The notes: generated by a model not told the origin, from the sequence alone. Positions 25,768-37,957 are shown, counted from the first letter of the stretch. The stretch: 64,000 nt of DNA from Notospermus geniculatus (GCA_002633025.1 NMRB01000243.1:216867-280866); one strand, 5' to 3'. Translations and numbers: made by a program.

Positions 25768-26110
25768 GGCGTAACCCGAAAATCATCAAATGTGCTATAA
25801 CTCAGGAATGACGTGACCCAGAGCAATCAAACTTGATATTTACCTCCTTCTAGATGACCTTTACAAGCACGTCAAATTTCGGCCTGATTAAACTTCTAAT
25901 ATGGCCGCCAGCTGGCGTAACCCGAAAATCATCAAATGTGCTATAACTCTGGAACGACTTGACCCAGAGGACTCAAATGTGCTATGTGGCTCCCTCTAGA
26001 TGACCTTTATGTGGAATGTGAAGTTTTGGCCCAATTGGACATCCAATATGGCCGCCAAATGGCATAAACTGAAAATCATTGAAGTCCTACAACTTGGGAA
26101 TGACTTAACC
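25768..26110. repeat. Tandem repeat of about 145-bp units next to the gap
   Basis: GGCGTAACCCGAAAATCATC recurs at 25768 and 25914, and a diverged unit (GGCATAAACTGAAAATCATT) near 26062. Each is followed by AATGTGCTATAACTC-like and TGACCCAGAG-like blocks and an ATATGGCCGCC block. The array probably continues into the gap and explains it. Confidence 0.8.
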
Positions 26111-26138
26111 AGATTGCTCATATAACTGATATATACGA

Positions 26139-26420
26139 GGGGCCTGATAGCCTAGTGGTTATCACGTCTGCTTAGCAAGCGGCAGGTCCCGGGTTCGAAT
26201 CCAGCCCGGGCCATATGGGATTTAATTCCCCGCTCTTCACGTCCGTCGCATGGGACAGTAAGCCGTGGTGCCTTGTACCTTGTGTCTTTGCAAGGGCAAG
26301 TAAAATACCCCATCCAAGTGAGGAACATGAGTAGCTTGTGATGGCCTCCTCCGTACTTACCAGGGCCAATAATGCTATAGCGTCGGCCCTGACGGAAAAA
26401 TGAAATACAAATACTGATAT
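26139..26420 (+). mobile_element. tRNA-derived SINE
   Basis: A pol III A box TAGCCTAGTGG (26148-26158) and a perfect B box GGTTCGAATCC (26192-26202) are spaced as in a tRNA. Some 200 bp of unrelated body follows, ending in an A-rich tail. A tRNA-Ala-like anticodon loop TTAGCAA is visible, but the T-stem and acceptor stem have mismatches, so this is a SINE head and not a functional tRNA gene. A second, inverted copy of the body lies at 27098-27350. Confidence 0.8.
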
Positions 26421-27097
26421 ACCTCTCTCTGTCATTACACTATTATGTCCAAACGGGTGAGCACATGGTCCATGGACCATTTCATCTACTCAATTCGTCC
26501 TCAAGCGACGCATAAATTCCCTGAATCGTGTTTTGTATGAGGTACTCAAATTCCACTGACTATTCGTTGCCTCCACTCTAAACAAACTACATGTACTCGT
26601 TTTCAAACATACCAGCAATATCTTTTTATTTCAACAGCATTACAATTACGACTTATCCAAACCCGCCCTATATTACGTCGCTTGTACTAAACGAATTGAT
26701 ATAAATAATGCCAAGCCTTGATTCCACATGGCCTCACTTTGCAATTTCATCATCATAAACTTGCACTATTCCTTCGTCAGCTCCATGGCTACCCGATGTT
26801 TCGTCTGAAGAGACACGGATGATTAGCGAGCATTTCTTTGCATGAATGGTAAATATCGACCAACTGCCCACAGGCGCCTCTCTCTCTCTTACAATATTCA
26901 TGGTGATCACAGTTCTGTGAATGGTTTTAATTAAGGGTTCTCATGTTGGTCGATATTATGTTACATCTTACCGCAACTGTAGGTGGTTATTTGCTGAAAC
27001 TGGCAATGAGCAATAGGAAGAGCTAGGTGGGTGAACTGCTTCAGATAAATCTTTGAGTTAAAATATATTGGATATATATTGGATCTTTTCATCAGGG

Positions 27098-27350
27098 CCG
27101 AATCCAAGCGTTATTGGCCCTGGTTAGTATAGAAGCGGCCGTCTCACGCTATTCAGCGTCTCTCGATTAGATTTATAATACATTTTTACTTTATGCCCTT
27201 GCAAAGTAACAAGGCACCAGGGGCTGTATGCATAAAACATCTTAAGTGTAAAATTTCCCTTATCTTTTGTTTGGAACAATAGTTTAAGGGAAATTTTACA
27301 CTTAAGATGTTTTGTGCATACGGCCCCGGGCTTTTACTGTCCCTCTCGTT
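27098..27350 (-). mobile_element. SINE body fragment, interrupted by a MITE
   Basis: TCAGGGCCGAATCCAAGCG, TTATTGGCCCTGGT and GCCCTTGCAAAG correspond on the opposite strand to the body of the SINE at 26139-26420. The match breaks at AAGGCACCA and resumes at CTTTTACTGTCCC, with the hairpin 27220-27327 between. Confidence 0.7.
27220..27327. mobile_element. 108-bp hairpin MITE nested in a SINE
   Basis: GGGGCTGTATGCATAAAACA and its near-perfect inverse ending CATACGGCCCC form arms of about 45 bp that include CTTAAGTGTAAAATTTCCC. The ends resemble the GGGCCATATTCA-type hairpins at 30668 and 34589. Confidence 0.8.
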
Positions 27351-28680
27351 ATGGCTGCAACGCGGAGGTGGTTCACTTCCTGTGTAAGCAAATGATTTAC
27401 TGGGAAGTGTTTGTACAGAATCGTGCTCTGTATCTGGCTAAGTAGGTGGACATGCTTCTGTACACGGTTTTTGTAACAATATCCAATATCGGACAAATTA
27501 TCGGAGATAACAGTGGTGTGTCATTTACACTCATATATCCACATCTATTAATAACTATGCACAGGACAATGAATCTACTAAAAATTACAACGTGGCCAAA
27601 AAGTAACGAATCAAAAGGGCCATCAATTATAAATTTACCAAGGTAGCCTACATGTATTACATGTAGAGTAGTATAATTAGACTGACAAACTGTGACGTCA
27701 ATCGCCTGCAATATTCTTACACCATTAGGATTACATTCCTATATTAACATGATCTGTCTTGCGAACCCGAGATCCGTTGGTATGTTCCTCGTCAGAGGAA
27801 ACGCTCCTTATGCGATATTGATAGATTGAATCCAGATTGATCCGATTGCTGGAGTCATTGATCGTTGTTGACCCGAGGAAATTCGGTAGGGTTTACCATA
27901 CCCCTCAGTAGGCCTATAAGTGTCAAAAAGTGGAAGGCTGCCTGCAACTGGATATCTTGTACTGTGAGGGGTGCATCAGTGGGGTAACGATCGCCTGACG
28001 TTGCAAATCAAGTGAGACTTTATGTACATGTATACTCTGTATATTCGCCGACCTTTAAATTGGGGCATGATCGCCCCCAAGTTTGGCATGCATTGAGCAG
28101 GCCACAGTCCATTCCTGATTGGCTCTCCTTGCTGGTGGTGGGACTTCGCTGACGAACTGATCACTTGTAACCCGTATCGGCGTACGTTTTGGGCTATCCT
28201 TCATCGTATGTCAGTCGAAACTCGAAGTGCAGTGTTATGGATGCTTGTCAGTACCTTGCTACGAAGTCTACACCAAGGCCTGGACATGGGCTCATGACCA
28301 TTGGTACAGACGACTTATGTCGCTCACCCATTGGTCAAATTTCATTTATCTTGGCCAAGTGGGCGGACTTGAAAATCCAGAACCGCTGTTTTAGGTCTGT
28401 GAATCCAGAATATGATGCTGCAGACATGTTTGACTTGGTTTGTGCTTCATTTGATTCTACCATCGGATGACCAATAACAAAGGAAATGGCAGAGTGAACA
28501 ATAGCATTTTCCTTCCGATAAGCTGTGGATCGGATGGAGCGTAGACCAGGATTCATTGCAATCGCTTTCAGTCGGTAGCTAGCTTCCTGGTAACGTTGGC
28601 GTGTCTGCTTCAGATTGTCGCTATTTCTGTTTCACCACGAAATTTATTTTTGTTATTGAACGCCTGCATAAATGATGATT
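27351..28680. other. Intergenic; nothing recognised
   Basis: No splice-bounded homology or long ORF was found. Confidence 0.4.
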
Positions 28681-29514
28681 GTACGAAAGCCCAGAAGAAT
28701 TCAAAACTTGATTTCGAAATTTAAAACTTGACTTCGAAAAACAGAACTCGACTTCGAAATTCAAAACTTGACTTCGAACTTCAAAACTTGACTTCGAAAT
28801 TCAAAACTCGATTTCGAAATTCAAAACTCGATTTCGATATTCAAAACTTAACTTCAAAATTCAAAACTTAAAATCAACCAATCAGACAAGTTTTGAATTT
28901 CGAAGTCGAGTTTTGAATTTCGAAGACGCATTGTTACAACAGAAGGCGCTCCTGCCTCGCACCAATCTGTTACGCTGTGCTCACAGGATTGTGGGAAAGC
29001 AAGATGGCGCCGGGTGATTGACAGCGAACTACTTGGCTTGGCTGATCATGTGATCCCGCGATCCCCGTAGTTACTAGGATCAAAATACCTACAAACCTCG
29101 CTTATTACGATAGTTGTTACTTGCCATACAATTATTCACAAAAAATCTGTAAATATTTTTGCATTAAACAAAGAATGTTAAGCCAGTCACTTGGGACTTA
29201 TTTTATTCCTACGCTGTGATGAGGTCGCGGACGTACACGTCGGCCAAATCTGGCCGATGTGATGCGTTCCACGGCTACACAGGTCTGTGCATAAGCAGTC
29301 TCACCGCAAGCAGTCTCGCGCAGCCTGTGTGTACACAATGTCGAAGACGAGTTTTGAATTTCGAATTCGAGTTTTGAATTTCGCAGTCGAGTTTTGAATT
29401 TCGCAGTCGAGTTTTGAATTTCGAAGTCGACTTTTGAATTTCGAAGTCAAGTTTTCAATTTCGAAGTCAACTTTTCAATTTCGAATTTCGAATGAGCCTT
29501 CTGGGCTTTCGTAC
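28681..29514. mobile_element. Foldback-type element with inverted minisatellite arms
   Basis: The ends GTACGAAAGCCCAGAAG and CTTCTGGGCTTTCGTAC are perfect 17-bp inverted repeats. Inside the left end are about nine tandem units of the type TTCAAAACTTGACTTCGAAA. Two inverted units follow near 28893-28925, then about 410 bp of unique sequence, then at 29338-29495 the same unit in the opposite orientation (GAGTTTTGAATTTCGAAGTC). This layout matches foldback elements such as Drosophila FB and sea urchin TU. No transposase ORF is seen. Confidence 0.85.
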
Positions 29515-30667
29515 TTCGCATTTTTTTCTGTTGAGTGTGACACCATGTCAATATTCCGTCGTAACTCTGAATGAAGGGCGGCAATAAAGCCGAGTGAAAT
29601 GACATGAATCTCAACCGACGCTCAACCCCTGTATCACCGCCCGAGCATTGGTACGCCATCAGCAGTGCAGGCAAACAAGGTAGCATTGGACTGTCAAGTC
29701 AGCTGGATTTACGCCTACGATGTATCCCATTTCTATTATTTATAACCGTCAATCTAATAACTAACTCTCCCAAGGGGTTCCTCCGGTTTATTATGAACCT
29801 GGCTATACATTGTGTTTACATTGGGTATGTCGACAGGATGCTTTTGGGACTGGGAGCTCGTGTGTGTGGATCTGTGTTACCATGTTATTGAAATTGCTTT
29901 CGAGCACACGATCAGACCCTCTGGATTTCTCTTGTTGATGGGTACCTTAGACCAATCACATGAAGTGGAACGCTGCGTCAATATCACACTGCATCAGAAA
30001 CAAGAAGTAATTTGAGAGTGGGCTGGGATATTTCACCCTATTGGTGTCGGTATAACACTGTATACCGGTAACGCTTTTTGTTGAGCTGGCCTTCAGGCAT
30101 TCTTACCACTAAAATCATTAATTACACTTGTTCAATCTTGTCCCTGACTTTTCGCCCTTTTCTCTCACGTTATCTATTGGCTATTGATGCATATTCAAAT
30201 CATTTGGGTTAACAGCGTGTCCCGGATAAAGAAATTTGAATTATTTCACCGACTCCGAGTTTTTTGTACGATTTTATGAGAAATTTTCGAGGTTATTTTT
30301 GAGGATGCCTTCTGATTGGTCATATTGAATCACATGGTCTCAGCGGCACACTACATGATTCAGTAAAAAATGGCCGCCATCCTTTTCATCACTTGAAGTT
30401 CGACGCGCTGTGATACCATTACTAATCTTTCATCAGGTAGACTCTATGTTACCATATACATCAACTCATTCTTTCATGTGTAGCAACAGTTTCCATGCCT
30501 GATTGATAACTAAGATCATTCAAATGACATAGATTCGAAGTCTTGTCGAGCAGTTCTGATCGGTGTCTACACTCGCGAGCACTGGGGCTAGGCCTACAGT
30601 GTACATGTACATCGATCGTGATGAACTACGTCACCAATAAACTTAGTGTGCCGCTTTATGCAAGCCT
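29515..30667. other. Intergenic; nothing recognised
   Basis: Short ORFs only. Confidence 0.4.
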
Positions 30668-30802
30668 GGGGCCATATTCACGAATAGAAGCCTTTGCAAC
30701 TTTGCGTGCACACAAATCAGTGAACAATAGGGCATGTCAGTGCAGCCAAACAATAGACTTGCGTGCACGCTAAGTTGCGAAGGCTTTCCTGAATATGGCC
30801 CC
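30668..30802. mobile_element. 135-bp hairpin MITE
   Basis: GGGGCCATATTCACGAATAG at the left and CCTGAATATGGCCCC at the right. The arms continue through GCCTTTGCAACTTTGCGTGC and its inverse. Same end type as 27220 and 34589. Confidence 0.8.
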
Positions 30803-33088
30803 GCTTTTCTCTGGCCATTGCTGGGGCTGACTGACATTCACAATGCCCCAGATTTCACACCAGCGAACCCGTTTTTGCCGTTTGGCTTGTTTTTCTAAAA
30901 GTCATCATCGGAACAGTAAATATTACAGGTTATAAATAGTGCTATCGGTGCATGATAATCACACATTCGAACAGAGATTTGCAGGTTCCACATTTCAAAA
31001 ACTGACACACCCGTTTCGTTTGCGTTGTTTCCTGTTTTTACACTGACCCGAAGGCACCTCCACATCGCTTTATTTGTAAATCAACACGATTTTTTTCGCG
31101 TGACGATCGTCGAGTACCTTTTTTACGTCAAATAACATTCGAAATGTACATGTACATGCACATCGACTGTAGGTACAGCTACATGTAGGCCTATACATGT
31201 ATAGCTCCATATTGACATTATTGGGATTCGCCATTGTGTGTACACATTTATAATGTACATGTAGGTCTTTTTTTAACAAATGAATGAAATAAACTTCGTG
31301 GATTCTGTCATTCAATGCTGTTTATTAATCTATACACTGTAAACAATGCGCATGTGACTAAATTAAGAACAGCCTTTCCAATACAACAGCCGACGGCATT
31401 TGGTTTTACAAATAAATGTTATTCCATTGGAAAAAGACGGGGGCTGGATGTCATTAAAAATCTTCAGGGATTCTTTTTTTAAGATTTGAATGGGCTCCCC
31501 TGTTAGCTATCATTTAGTATGAGTCAGGACTAGTTGATACTAAAATATCGAAGAATGGCAGAAATGTCAGAGGGTGACACAATTGTAAGAGAATAAACCT
31601 GTTGTTGAATCGCGTGTGTGTCGCTCTAACCTTTCGATATTACATCTGTTACAGCTTCCTAGCACTTTAACGAACAAACCGTACAACAATGCGTAGCCGC
31701 GTCATACATGTAGCTGATTTATCATCGATAGATGGTTTGTTAAACAGGGCCACGTGATCTGTAACAAATGAGTATTCATCGCAGGCTGCTTTTGGCGAGT
31801 GTGCTAATGGGATGATGTACTGTACAAACTTAGCATCCCACGTACGCCATTATCTGTACAAGACTAAAAGTGCTCTGTACACATTCCAGTTGTACATTAG
31901 TAGGCTGACAATTCTGTACTAGATGTGCAGAAAAATATTCGTCTAGATATAGGGTGTCCCAAAAAGTGTCATTGTTTGGCCTTAAAATCGCCCAATGCGG
32001 TCTTAAGAGCCAATAATGAGCCAAGTTAGAGATCACGAATTTAAAAAAAAAACTCAACATCATATATTTTAACCTGGTCCCCCAGAAAATATAGATGGAG
32101 TCTGTGTCACATTTTTGGACCACCGTGCCGTGTAGTATCCATCCAGACTGATACGAAAAACTCGAATATATGACAAGTATATTTGAAGGCATACGTAAGC
32201 CATGGGCGACTGTGAATGACATCAACTGGTCGCCAAACTGCGTCAAGGCAATAATCGTAGATTACAAAGCCTTCGCTGCAGTGTAGGCCTACTGGCTCCA
32301 GAGGAATCCTTCCTGCGTATTAAGGTACTGAAGCGGCGTAACTATGCCCCGGAGCATGAGAGTATGGTGACTAATCATGGGCGCAGCTCCCGATTTTCGA
32401 AAGAAATTCTGCTGGCATCCATAAGTATACGGTACCGCTGTTCAATCACATACAATGTAACGTCAGTTGTACGTCTTCGGCTGGCTGACATCTAATTTCT
32501 TTCCGGGCGTGATATTAGTGCGTTTTTTCAATATGGCGTGCATAACGCCTAATGGTGATTCCAATGGGGATTGGCTTCTTTATCTCGGTAATTCTATTCA
32601 GAATAGCAAAAGTACACGACGTGATGTGGGCAGTGGATCAGGAGATGTGAAGAAACCCTACCCATGAAATCCACTGGGTGTTACGATAAGAAAACCGACC
32701 GAGTGGTTGATTCAACTCGACAGATCGCAGTGCCGTGTGTTCTTGGACCATATTGCATGAATGGAGGATCTGGGAGGTGAAAAAAGTCGTTATCGCCCTT
32801 CCAAATGGTCAGGGGGTAGGCCTAGCAGCTTGGCTCCAAAACGCGTCCTAAGTAGTTCCTGGCCAAGAGCAATCTGTTTTGCACCAAAGTCGCATTGTAA
32901 GGTCAGAGAGACCTAGGAGGAAGTTCCTCCAACATGATCATATCATCAACAGCGTCAGTGTCAGTACTTCGATTCGAATATCAATAGCCTGCTGTGTGGA
33001 CAGCAATGCCGACCATCACCAACATGCGGGAAGCTAGAACCTAGACTAGTACCTGGTCCTACCGATGGTGTCGCTTTTGAATGGTAGG
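30803..33088. other. Intergenic; one possible mariner-like end
   Basis: GGGTGTCCCAAAAAGTGTC at about 31952 resembles the terminal repeat of many mariner/IS630-type elements, but I find no matching inverse end and no transposase ORF. Otherwise no gene is seen. Confidence 0.35.
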
Positions 33089-33943
33089 ACCAGTCTTGGG
33101 GTAGAGACTAAAGAATAAGGTCCAGGGCATTTTCTATAAATAGCCTGGGGAACCCTACGATGACGTCATACATGGAATTCCGCGTGTTAAAAATAGATAA
33201 GAGCACGTGGGTTTGTTGTGATGGACTTGTATTCTAGAATGATGAACAATGAGACGTTTTTGTTGGGGTGGGGGTGATGTACCAGAATGATGAACAATGA
33301 GATGTTTTTGTTGGGGTGAGGTGTAGGATGTACCAGAATGATGAACAATGAGATGTTTTTGTTGGGGTGGGGGTGTAGGATAGGGGGGTTCTTAACATGA
33401 AAATAGAATGTCAAACAATAACGTTTCCCATGAGACCGTTTTATGGGGACCACCACCTCATGATGTGATATACACACCTCAATCAAAGAAGCAAAAAACA
33501 AGATACAAAATTATTTAAAGCAATATTTCAAATACTTTATTGTAGATCTGCATCATATTAGGTACGGTACAAGTCACACAGCTCTGTAATTATTTTGACA
33601 CGAGACGAATATCAGCGAATATCAGAGTTATCCGAGTTTTATCTTTCACATTGGGCAGATGAATGCGAGACAAGTCTGCCACTGATTGTAATTTTATCTG
33701 CCCTCTAAATACGGAGTTCTCAATTCCATCATCCCAATAAGCTTGCCATTCTGGCTGAATTGGAGGGGTCTCAGCGCACTTGCATGACCATGATGGCTTG
33801 GGGCATGTGGGGCAGCGGCCATTTTGTACAGCAGTCTAGGAATTCCATGTATATGACGTCATCGTAGGGGTTCCCCAGGCTATTTATAGAATTTCCTGGG
33901 AAAATGCCCTGGACCTTATTCTTTAGTCTCTACCCAGTCTTGG
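33089..33943. mobile_element. 0.86-kb non-autonomous element with about 90-bp inverted ends
   Basis: The left arm runs from about 33089 (GTCTTGGGGTAGAGACTAAA) through CCAGGGCATTTTCTATAAAT to ACATGGAATTCC. The right arm, 33839-33943, is its inverse with one small insertion. The interior is non-coding and holds a minisatellite. The class is not assigned; target duplications are unclear. Confidence 0.75.
33229..33375. repeat. Minisatellite, three units of about 48 bp
   Basis: Units contain GAATGATGAACAATGAGA and GTTTTTGTTGGGGTG, with variation in the G-run length. It lies inside the element 33089-33943. Confidence 0.85.
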
Positions 33944-34270
33944 CCGCCATTTGTGGAGGAATTCTGACAGTGACGTCACTTGAAAATTTTATGTAAATTA
34001 TGTAAATTTATTCAATTCTCAATACGACTGACGTACCAGAATGCAGATAGAAGGTGACCGACCTTTGACCCAGGGAATTCACCAATCACGCCGGGGGTTT
34101 TCCATGTTAAAAATAGAAAATCTCTCAACATAATACATGTAGTTCACATACTTCCACCTGCGCCAGCACCGACCAATCAGAGGCACGAAGGCGGGAGGCA
34201 CGCCCGGTCCTAACATATGCAAAAGCCCGATGTAAAATAGTTAGGATCGGGTACCAGTCTAGCTAGAACC

Positions 34271-34499
34271 CACAGGGACTTGAGGCATGCATTGCAGGGG
34301 TGGTGGGCGTGTTACAGAGGTCCAATAACAAACACCCGAGTAATGCCCCGGTATACTAACGTATACCTCATAGAATTATTTTTCTATCAGGTATACGTGA
34401 CGGTATACCGGCGGGGGCATTACTCGGGGGTTTGTTATTGGACCTCTGTAACACGCCCACCACCCCTGCTGCAATGCATGCCTGCCTCAAGTCCCTGTG
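34271..34499. mobile_element. hAT-type MITE with 8-bp target duplication
   Basis: CACAGGGACTTGAGGCATGC and its inverse GTCCCTGTG at the far end lie in a near-perfect palindrome with arms of about 100 bp. CTAGAACC is present directly at both ends (34263-34270 and 34500-34507). An 8-bp duplication is the hAT hallmark. Confidence 0.9.
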
Positions 34500-34588
34500 C
34501 TAGAACCTGGCAATGCCACACCTCGGTGACCTTACTACTACGATTTTGGTGTGTACATGTAGGCATAGGCCTACATGTAGGCCTACGT

Positions 34589-34697
34589 CAGGGTCCATAT
34601 TCATAAACATAAGTCAAAGTGTGATACTTATCTTTTGTGTTGAACAAAGGATAAGTGTCACACTTAGACTTAAGTAATTTTATGAATATGGGCCCTG
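34589..34697. mobile_element. 109-bp hairpin MITE
   Basis: CAGGGTCCATATTCATAAA at the left and TTTATGAATATGGGCCCTG at the right. The inner arms GATACTTATCTTTTGTGTTG and its inverse leave almost no loop. Confidence 0.85.
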
Positions 34698-35019
34698 CTG
34701 ATGCATGAGTGATGTAGACCTCCATGTACCTGGCTCCTACATGCGTCTTCCTGGAATTTACGTCACGCACCGGCTGAAGTCTCTAATCGCCCAACCACTC
34801 CTTCGATTTCAATGCAATCTGAGAAACATACGACCGAAGGACTCCGCCCAAAATGCATGGTATGCTACGTATTGCATGCATGTATCCACTGTTTCAGCCC
34901 AGTTTCACCTCCTGCATCCTTGATAAATAACGGCCTCTCGATGGTGAATTTCACAAAAGAGCTACATGTATAAAGTACCATTTGTGTTCATCTTTCAACA
35001 TTGCGGCAAACTATGCCGT

Positions 35020-35068
35020 GGTTGGTGGTGGCGGTGGCGGTGGCGGCGGCGGCGGCGGCGGCGGCGGA
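35020..35068. repeat. GGT/GGC trinucleotide microsatellite
   Basis: Pure GGT then GGC triplets with no surrounding ORF of interest. Confidence 0.9.
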
Positions 35069-35475
35069 GTTTATATAGCATAATTACCAGGAACCGCTGG
35101 GGACAATGATGTAGGCTACATGTACTTCAGACTACGCATAATCCACCAAACTGCCGACACCGCCAAAGGCATAATATAGCACTTCGGAGTATGCAGTGAC
35201 AGGTCCAATTTCGAAGCGCTCTACGGCTGTCCCTCGGGTGTCCTAGAAGGTTAATCTGAACTGCCAACGCCAGCAGGCATCTCGAATGACATTTGGTCTA
35301 CGAACCCCATCGATCCAGACAGGAATAACAAACTGAGCCAGGATCAATAAGGCTATATATTGGTAGCGGTAATATTTGTCGTACGGTGTGTCAGTTACAG
35401 TAAATATCGTGTCTTTGTGTGAGACAGGTCACTTTTGATAAACTCTCGTTGGAGAAAGGCAAGAAATCAAGTATG

Positions 35476-35632
35476 CAGGGGCGGATCCAGGATTTGAGAA
35501 AAGAGGGGGCGTCCTGTGCTAGGAACATTGAAATTTGCGCCAAGTTCCAGAATTTCACGGTCGATTTTACTGATTTGTTTGGGCAAAGGCGGGCGTGCGC
35601 CGGGTGCGCCCCCCGCCTTGGATCCGCGCCTG
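35476..35632. mobile_element. MITE with CAGGGGCGGATCC ends, copy 1
   Basis: CAGGGGCGGATCCAGG at the left and CTTGGATCCGCGCCTG at the right. GTATG is duplicated at 35471-35475 and 35633-35637. The same family lies in the opposite orientation at 39337-39504. Confidence 0.8.
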
Positions 35633-35900
35633 GTATGGGGGAAATGACGGCAATATATACATGTACATACATGTTGATTTTGCAGTACATGTAGCCTAAT
35701 GTGTTTTAATCAGCTTCGTGGAAGGTTGGATTCTGGTCCAAGAAGGAGACAACCTGTTCAAGTGAGAAAAGAAGGGACTGGTGAATTTACTGTGTTACGG
35801 ACTAGCAAATACCGGTAGATAGATAGCTAGAGAGGCCATGGATGAATGTTAGGACGTACAGGACAATGAGGAGGAACATTCACACACAGAAACACTGCTA

Positions 35901-35934
<34 letters not shown>
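35901..35934. repeat. GATT tetranucleotide microsatellite
   Basis: About eight uninterrupted GATT units. Confidence 0.9.
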
Positions 35935-35936
<2 letters not shown>

Positions 35937-36508
35937 TTATTTGACCAAAATAAAGAATACATAAACAGAGGTGCAGAGTAACAAAATGGTCGAGGAGATA
36001 CACCTAGCCTGATACCCAGTTGGCCGGATTAAATGCATGGATTCGCCGGTGTTTGTTTCGATTTGTTCTTCGCTGTGAAATAGCACAGCATGTATTCAAA
36101 TACTCCTTAACAAGACAACAACAGATAAATCAATGAAGACCTCTATTAAAAGATAATTTTCTTTGTTTAATGAACAAGCCATTCCGATAAAACACGATGA
36201 GTAATGCATCAGTGAACTTTTGACTAGTCCCATCATCTGAAAGTAAATACGAGCAACGAAATGCACTGTTAATGTACAGTTTATATTGTATCGATCATAT
36301 GCAATGATTAAAAGGTAATATGTGTGTAACAGGTAGCTGGAGGCTCATGACTGTCATCATAACCCATGTCTCAATCGCCAATTAGGGAATCATGATTCGA
36401 TGATACTGGCAAATTAATTCGCTGATGAAAATGCTGGATGCATTGCATGTGTAGATGAACATGTGAATGTAGGCCCTACGCGCCGATTTCTTCCACTGTC
36501 ACCATATA

Positions 36509-36727
36509 CAGTAAGCTCGAGTTTAAACCACCGGTTCAGTATGTTCATAAGCACACCCAAAGTAGGGTCAGTTTCACCCTAGGCCTTAAGCAACTATTCA
36601 TTCCATCACTGGGTTGTGATCGTTCTAGCAATTCTAGCCATTCAGCGTGGTAATTGGTATGTTTTATTCACTCCCATTTCGACTGTGGGTGTGCTTATGA
36701 ACCGGTGGTTTAAACTCGAGTTTACTG
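36509..36727. mobile_element. TA-flanked hairpin MITE (mariner-type ends)
   Basis: CAGTAAGCTCGAGTTTAAAC at the left mirrors GTTTAAACTCGAGTTTACTG at the right, with arms of about 45 bp reaching CATAAGCACACCC. TA lies at 36507-36508 and 36728-36729. CAGT ends with TA are typical of Tc1/mariner MITEs. Confidence 0.85.
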
Positions 36728-36729
36728 TA

Positions 36730-37751
36730 CATGTGTATTTCTAAGATGCAGGTCCACATGAACATGTACATGTGAATGTACTGCTGTGTCTTTTTTTTTT
36801 GTTGTTTGCACTGCGATCATACTAATCATCTTTTTAGTGATAAAGAATGGAGATGCACGTGAACATGTAGGCCTACATGTGAATGTTTCCACTGCGACCA
36901 CACTACATGTAATTACTTCCTTGATGATAAAAACTGCATACAGAAAAAAAAGTCATCGTCAACATCACTCAATTTTGCCCCGTGCAGCCTTGGGCCATGT
37001 CTCTGCCAAACGGAAGTGTTATTTCAGGACTTTTTGAGAGAAATTGTTTTTAATATCGTGAATGTATGTGCTGCTTTTTTACATTATACATGTAAATGTA
37101 GGCCTACTTTAGTTGCACGAACATTGATCATCTCAACTGACGTTTCAGGCTAATCTTCCAAGAAAAATCAATGAGGGCGATGGTCATTATCTTTTCTTCT
37201 AGATGATATCTATGCTTAATGCGTTCACGTATAGCCTTTCAGAGAACAGAATCTGCGGTACCGATACGGAGTTCTCTTCAAATCTAGAGTTAGACGAGAT
37301 TTCATTTTTGAATGTCAGTATTTAAAGCTACCGGTACTTCAAAGCTCACGTCGCATTATCGGTTATTTTTTGCCCTTTTAGACTCCCACCATGGTAAGAA
37401 TACCAAATCACCCGTATTGCAAGGAAGAACCGGCTTCATCGCTAGTTAAAGCTCCTTTTGATATTTTAGATGAAAAGAAGAGAGTCATCCATTAAACCTG
37501 TACTCTGTGACACAGGCGTGACTAATGGCCACTTCTCTCGTTTCCTACCGACTATGCCTCAGTATAGACGAGTTCTTCAAGGTGTGGCATCTTGGGTTAA
37601 GTGATGTTGACGCTGTGAGCTACAGAGAAAAGGAGGTACACCGGTGGTCAAAGAGGATGTCGCCGAGGGCGATACGAGGGGCGATGGTGTCCCTACTATA
37701 CATGTAATAGTAGTAAAGAATGTATGCGAGGTTATTTTGATTCTGTATTAA
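36730..37751. other. Intergenic; nothing recognised
   Basis: Only short ORFs and several TACATGTA/TAGGCCTA palindromes. Confidence 0.4.
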
Positions 37752-37957
37752 AGGACCACGGTATTGCCACGTTTTCTCGACAGCCGGCGCCACCGTGCCA
37801 CTCTCCAACCCAGGGACTAACTATGTTGTCGGCGAATTGACCTGATTTACTACGTACATTTTGTAATAAGATTTTTGTAGTTCGTCTTACTGCCGCTAGG
37901 TGGCTCCCTCTACGTCGGCAGTCAAATAACGCATTTGAGATCCAATACCGTGCTCCT
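37752..37957. mobile_element. TTAA-flanked non-autonomous element 1
   Basis: AGGACCACGGTATTG at the left and CAATACCGTGCTCCT at the right form an inverted repeat with one mismatch. TTAA lies at 37748-37751 and 37958-37961. TTAA duplication is the piggyBac hallmark, although the ends do not start with the usual CCC. Confidence 0.7.

Noticed and set aside
26139-26212. tRNA-Ala (AGC) gene
   Set aside because: The loop and boxes look right, but the T-stem and acceptor stem have mismatches and the sequence continues into a repeated SINE body.
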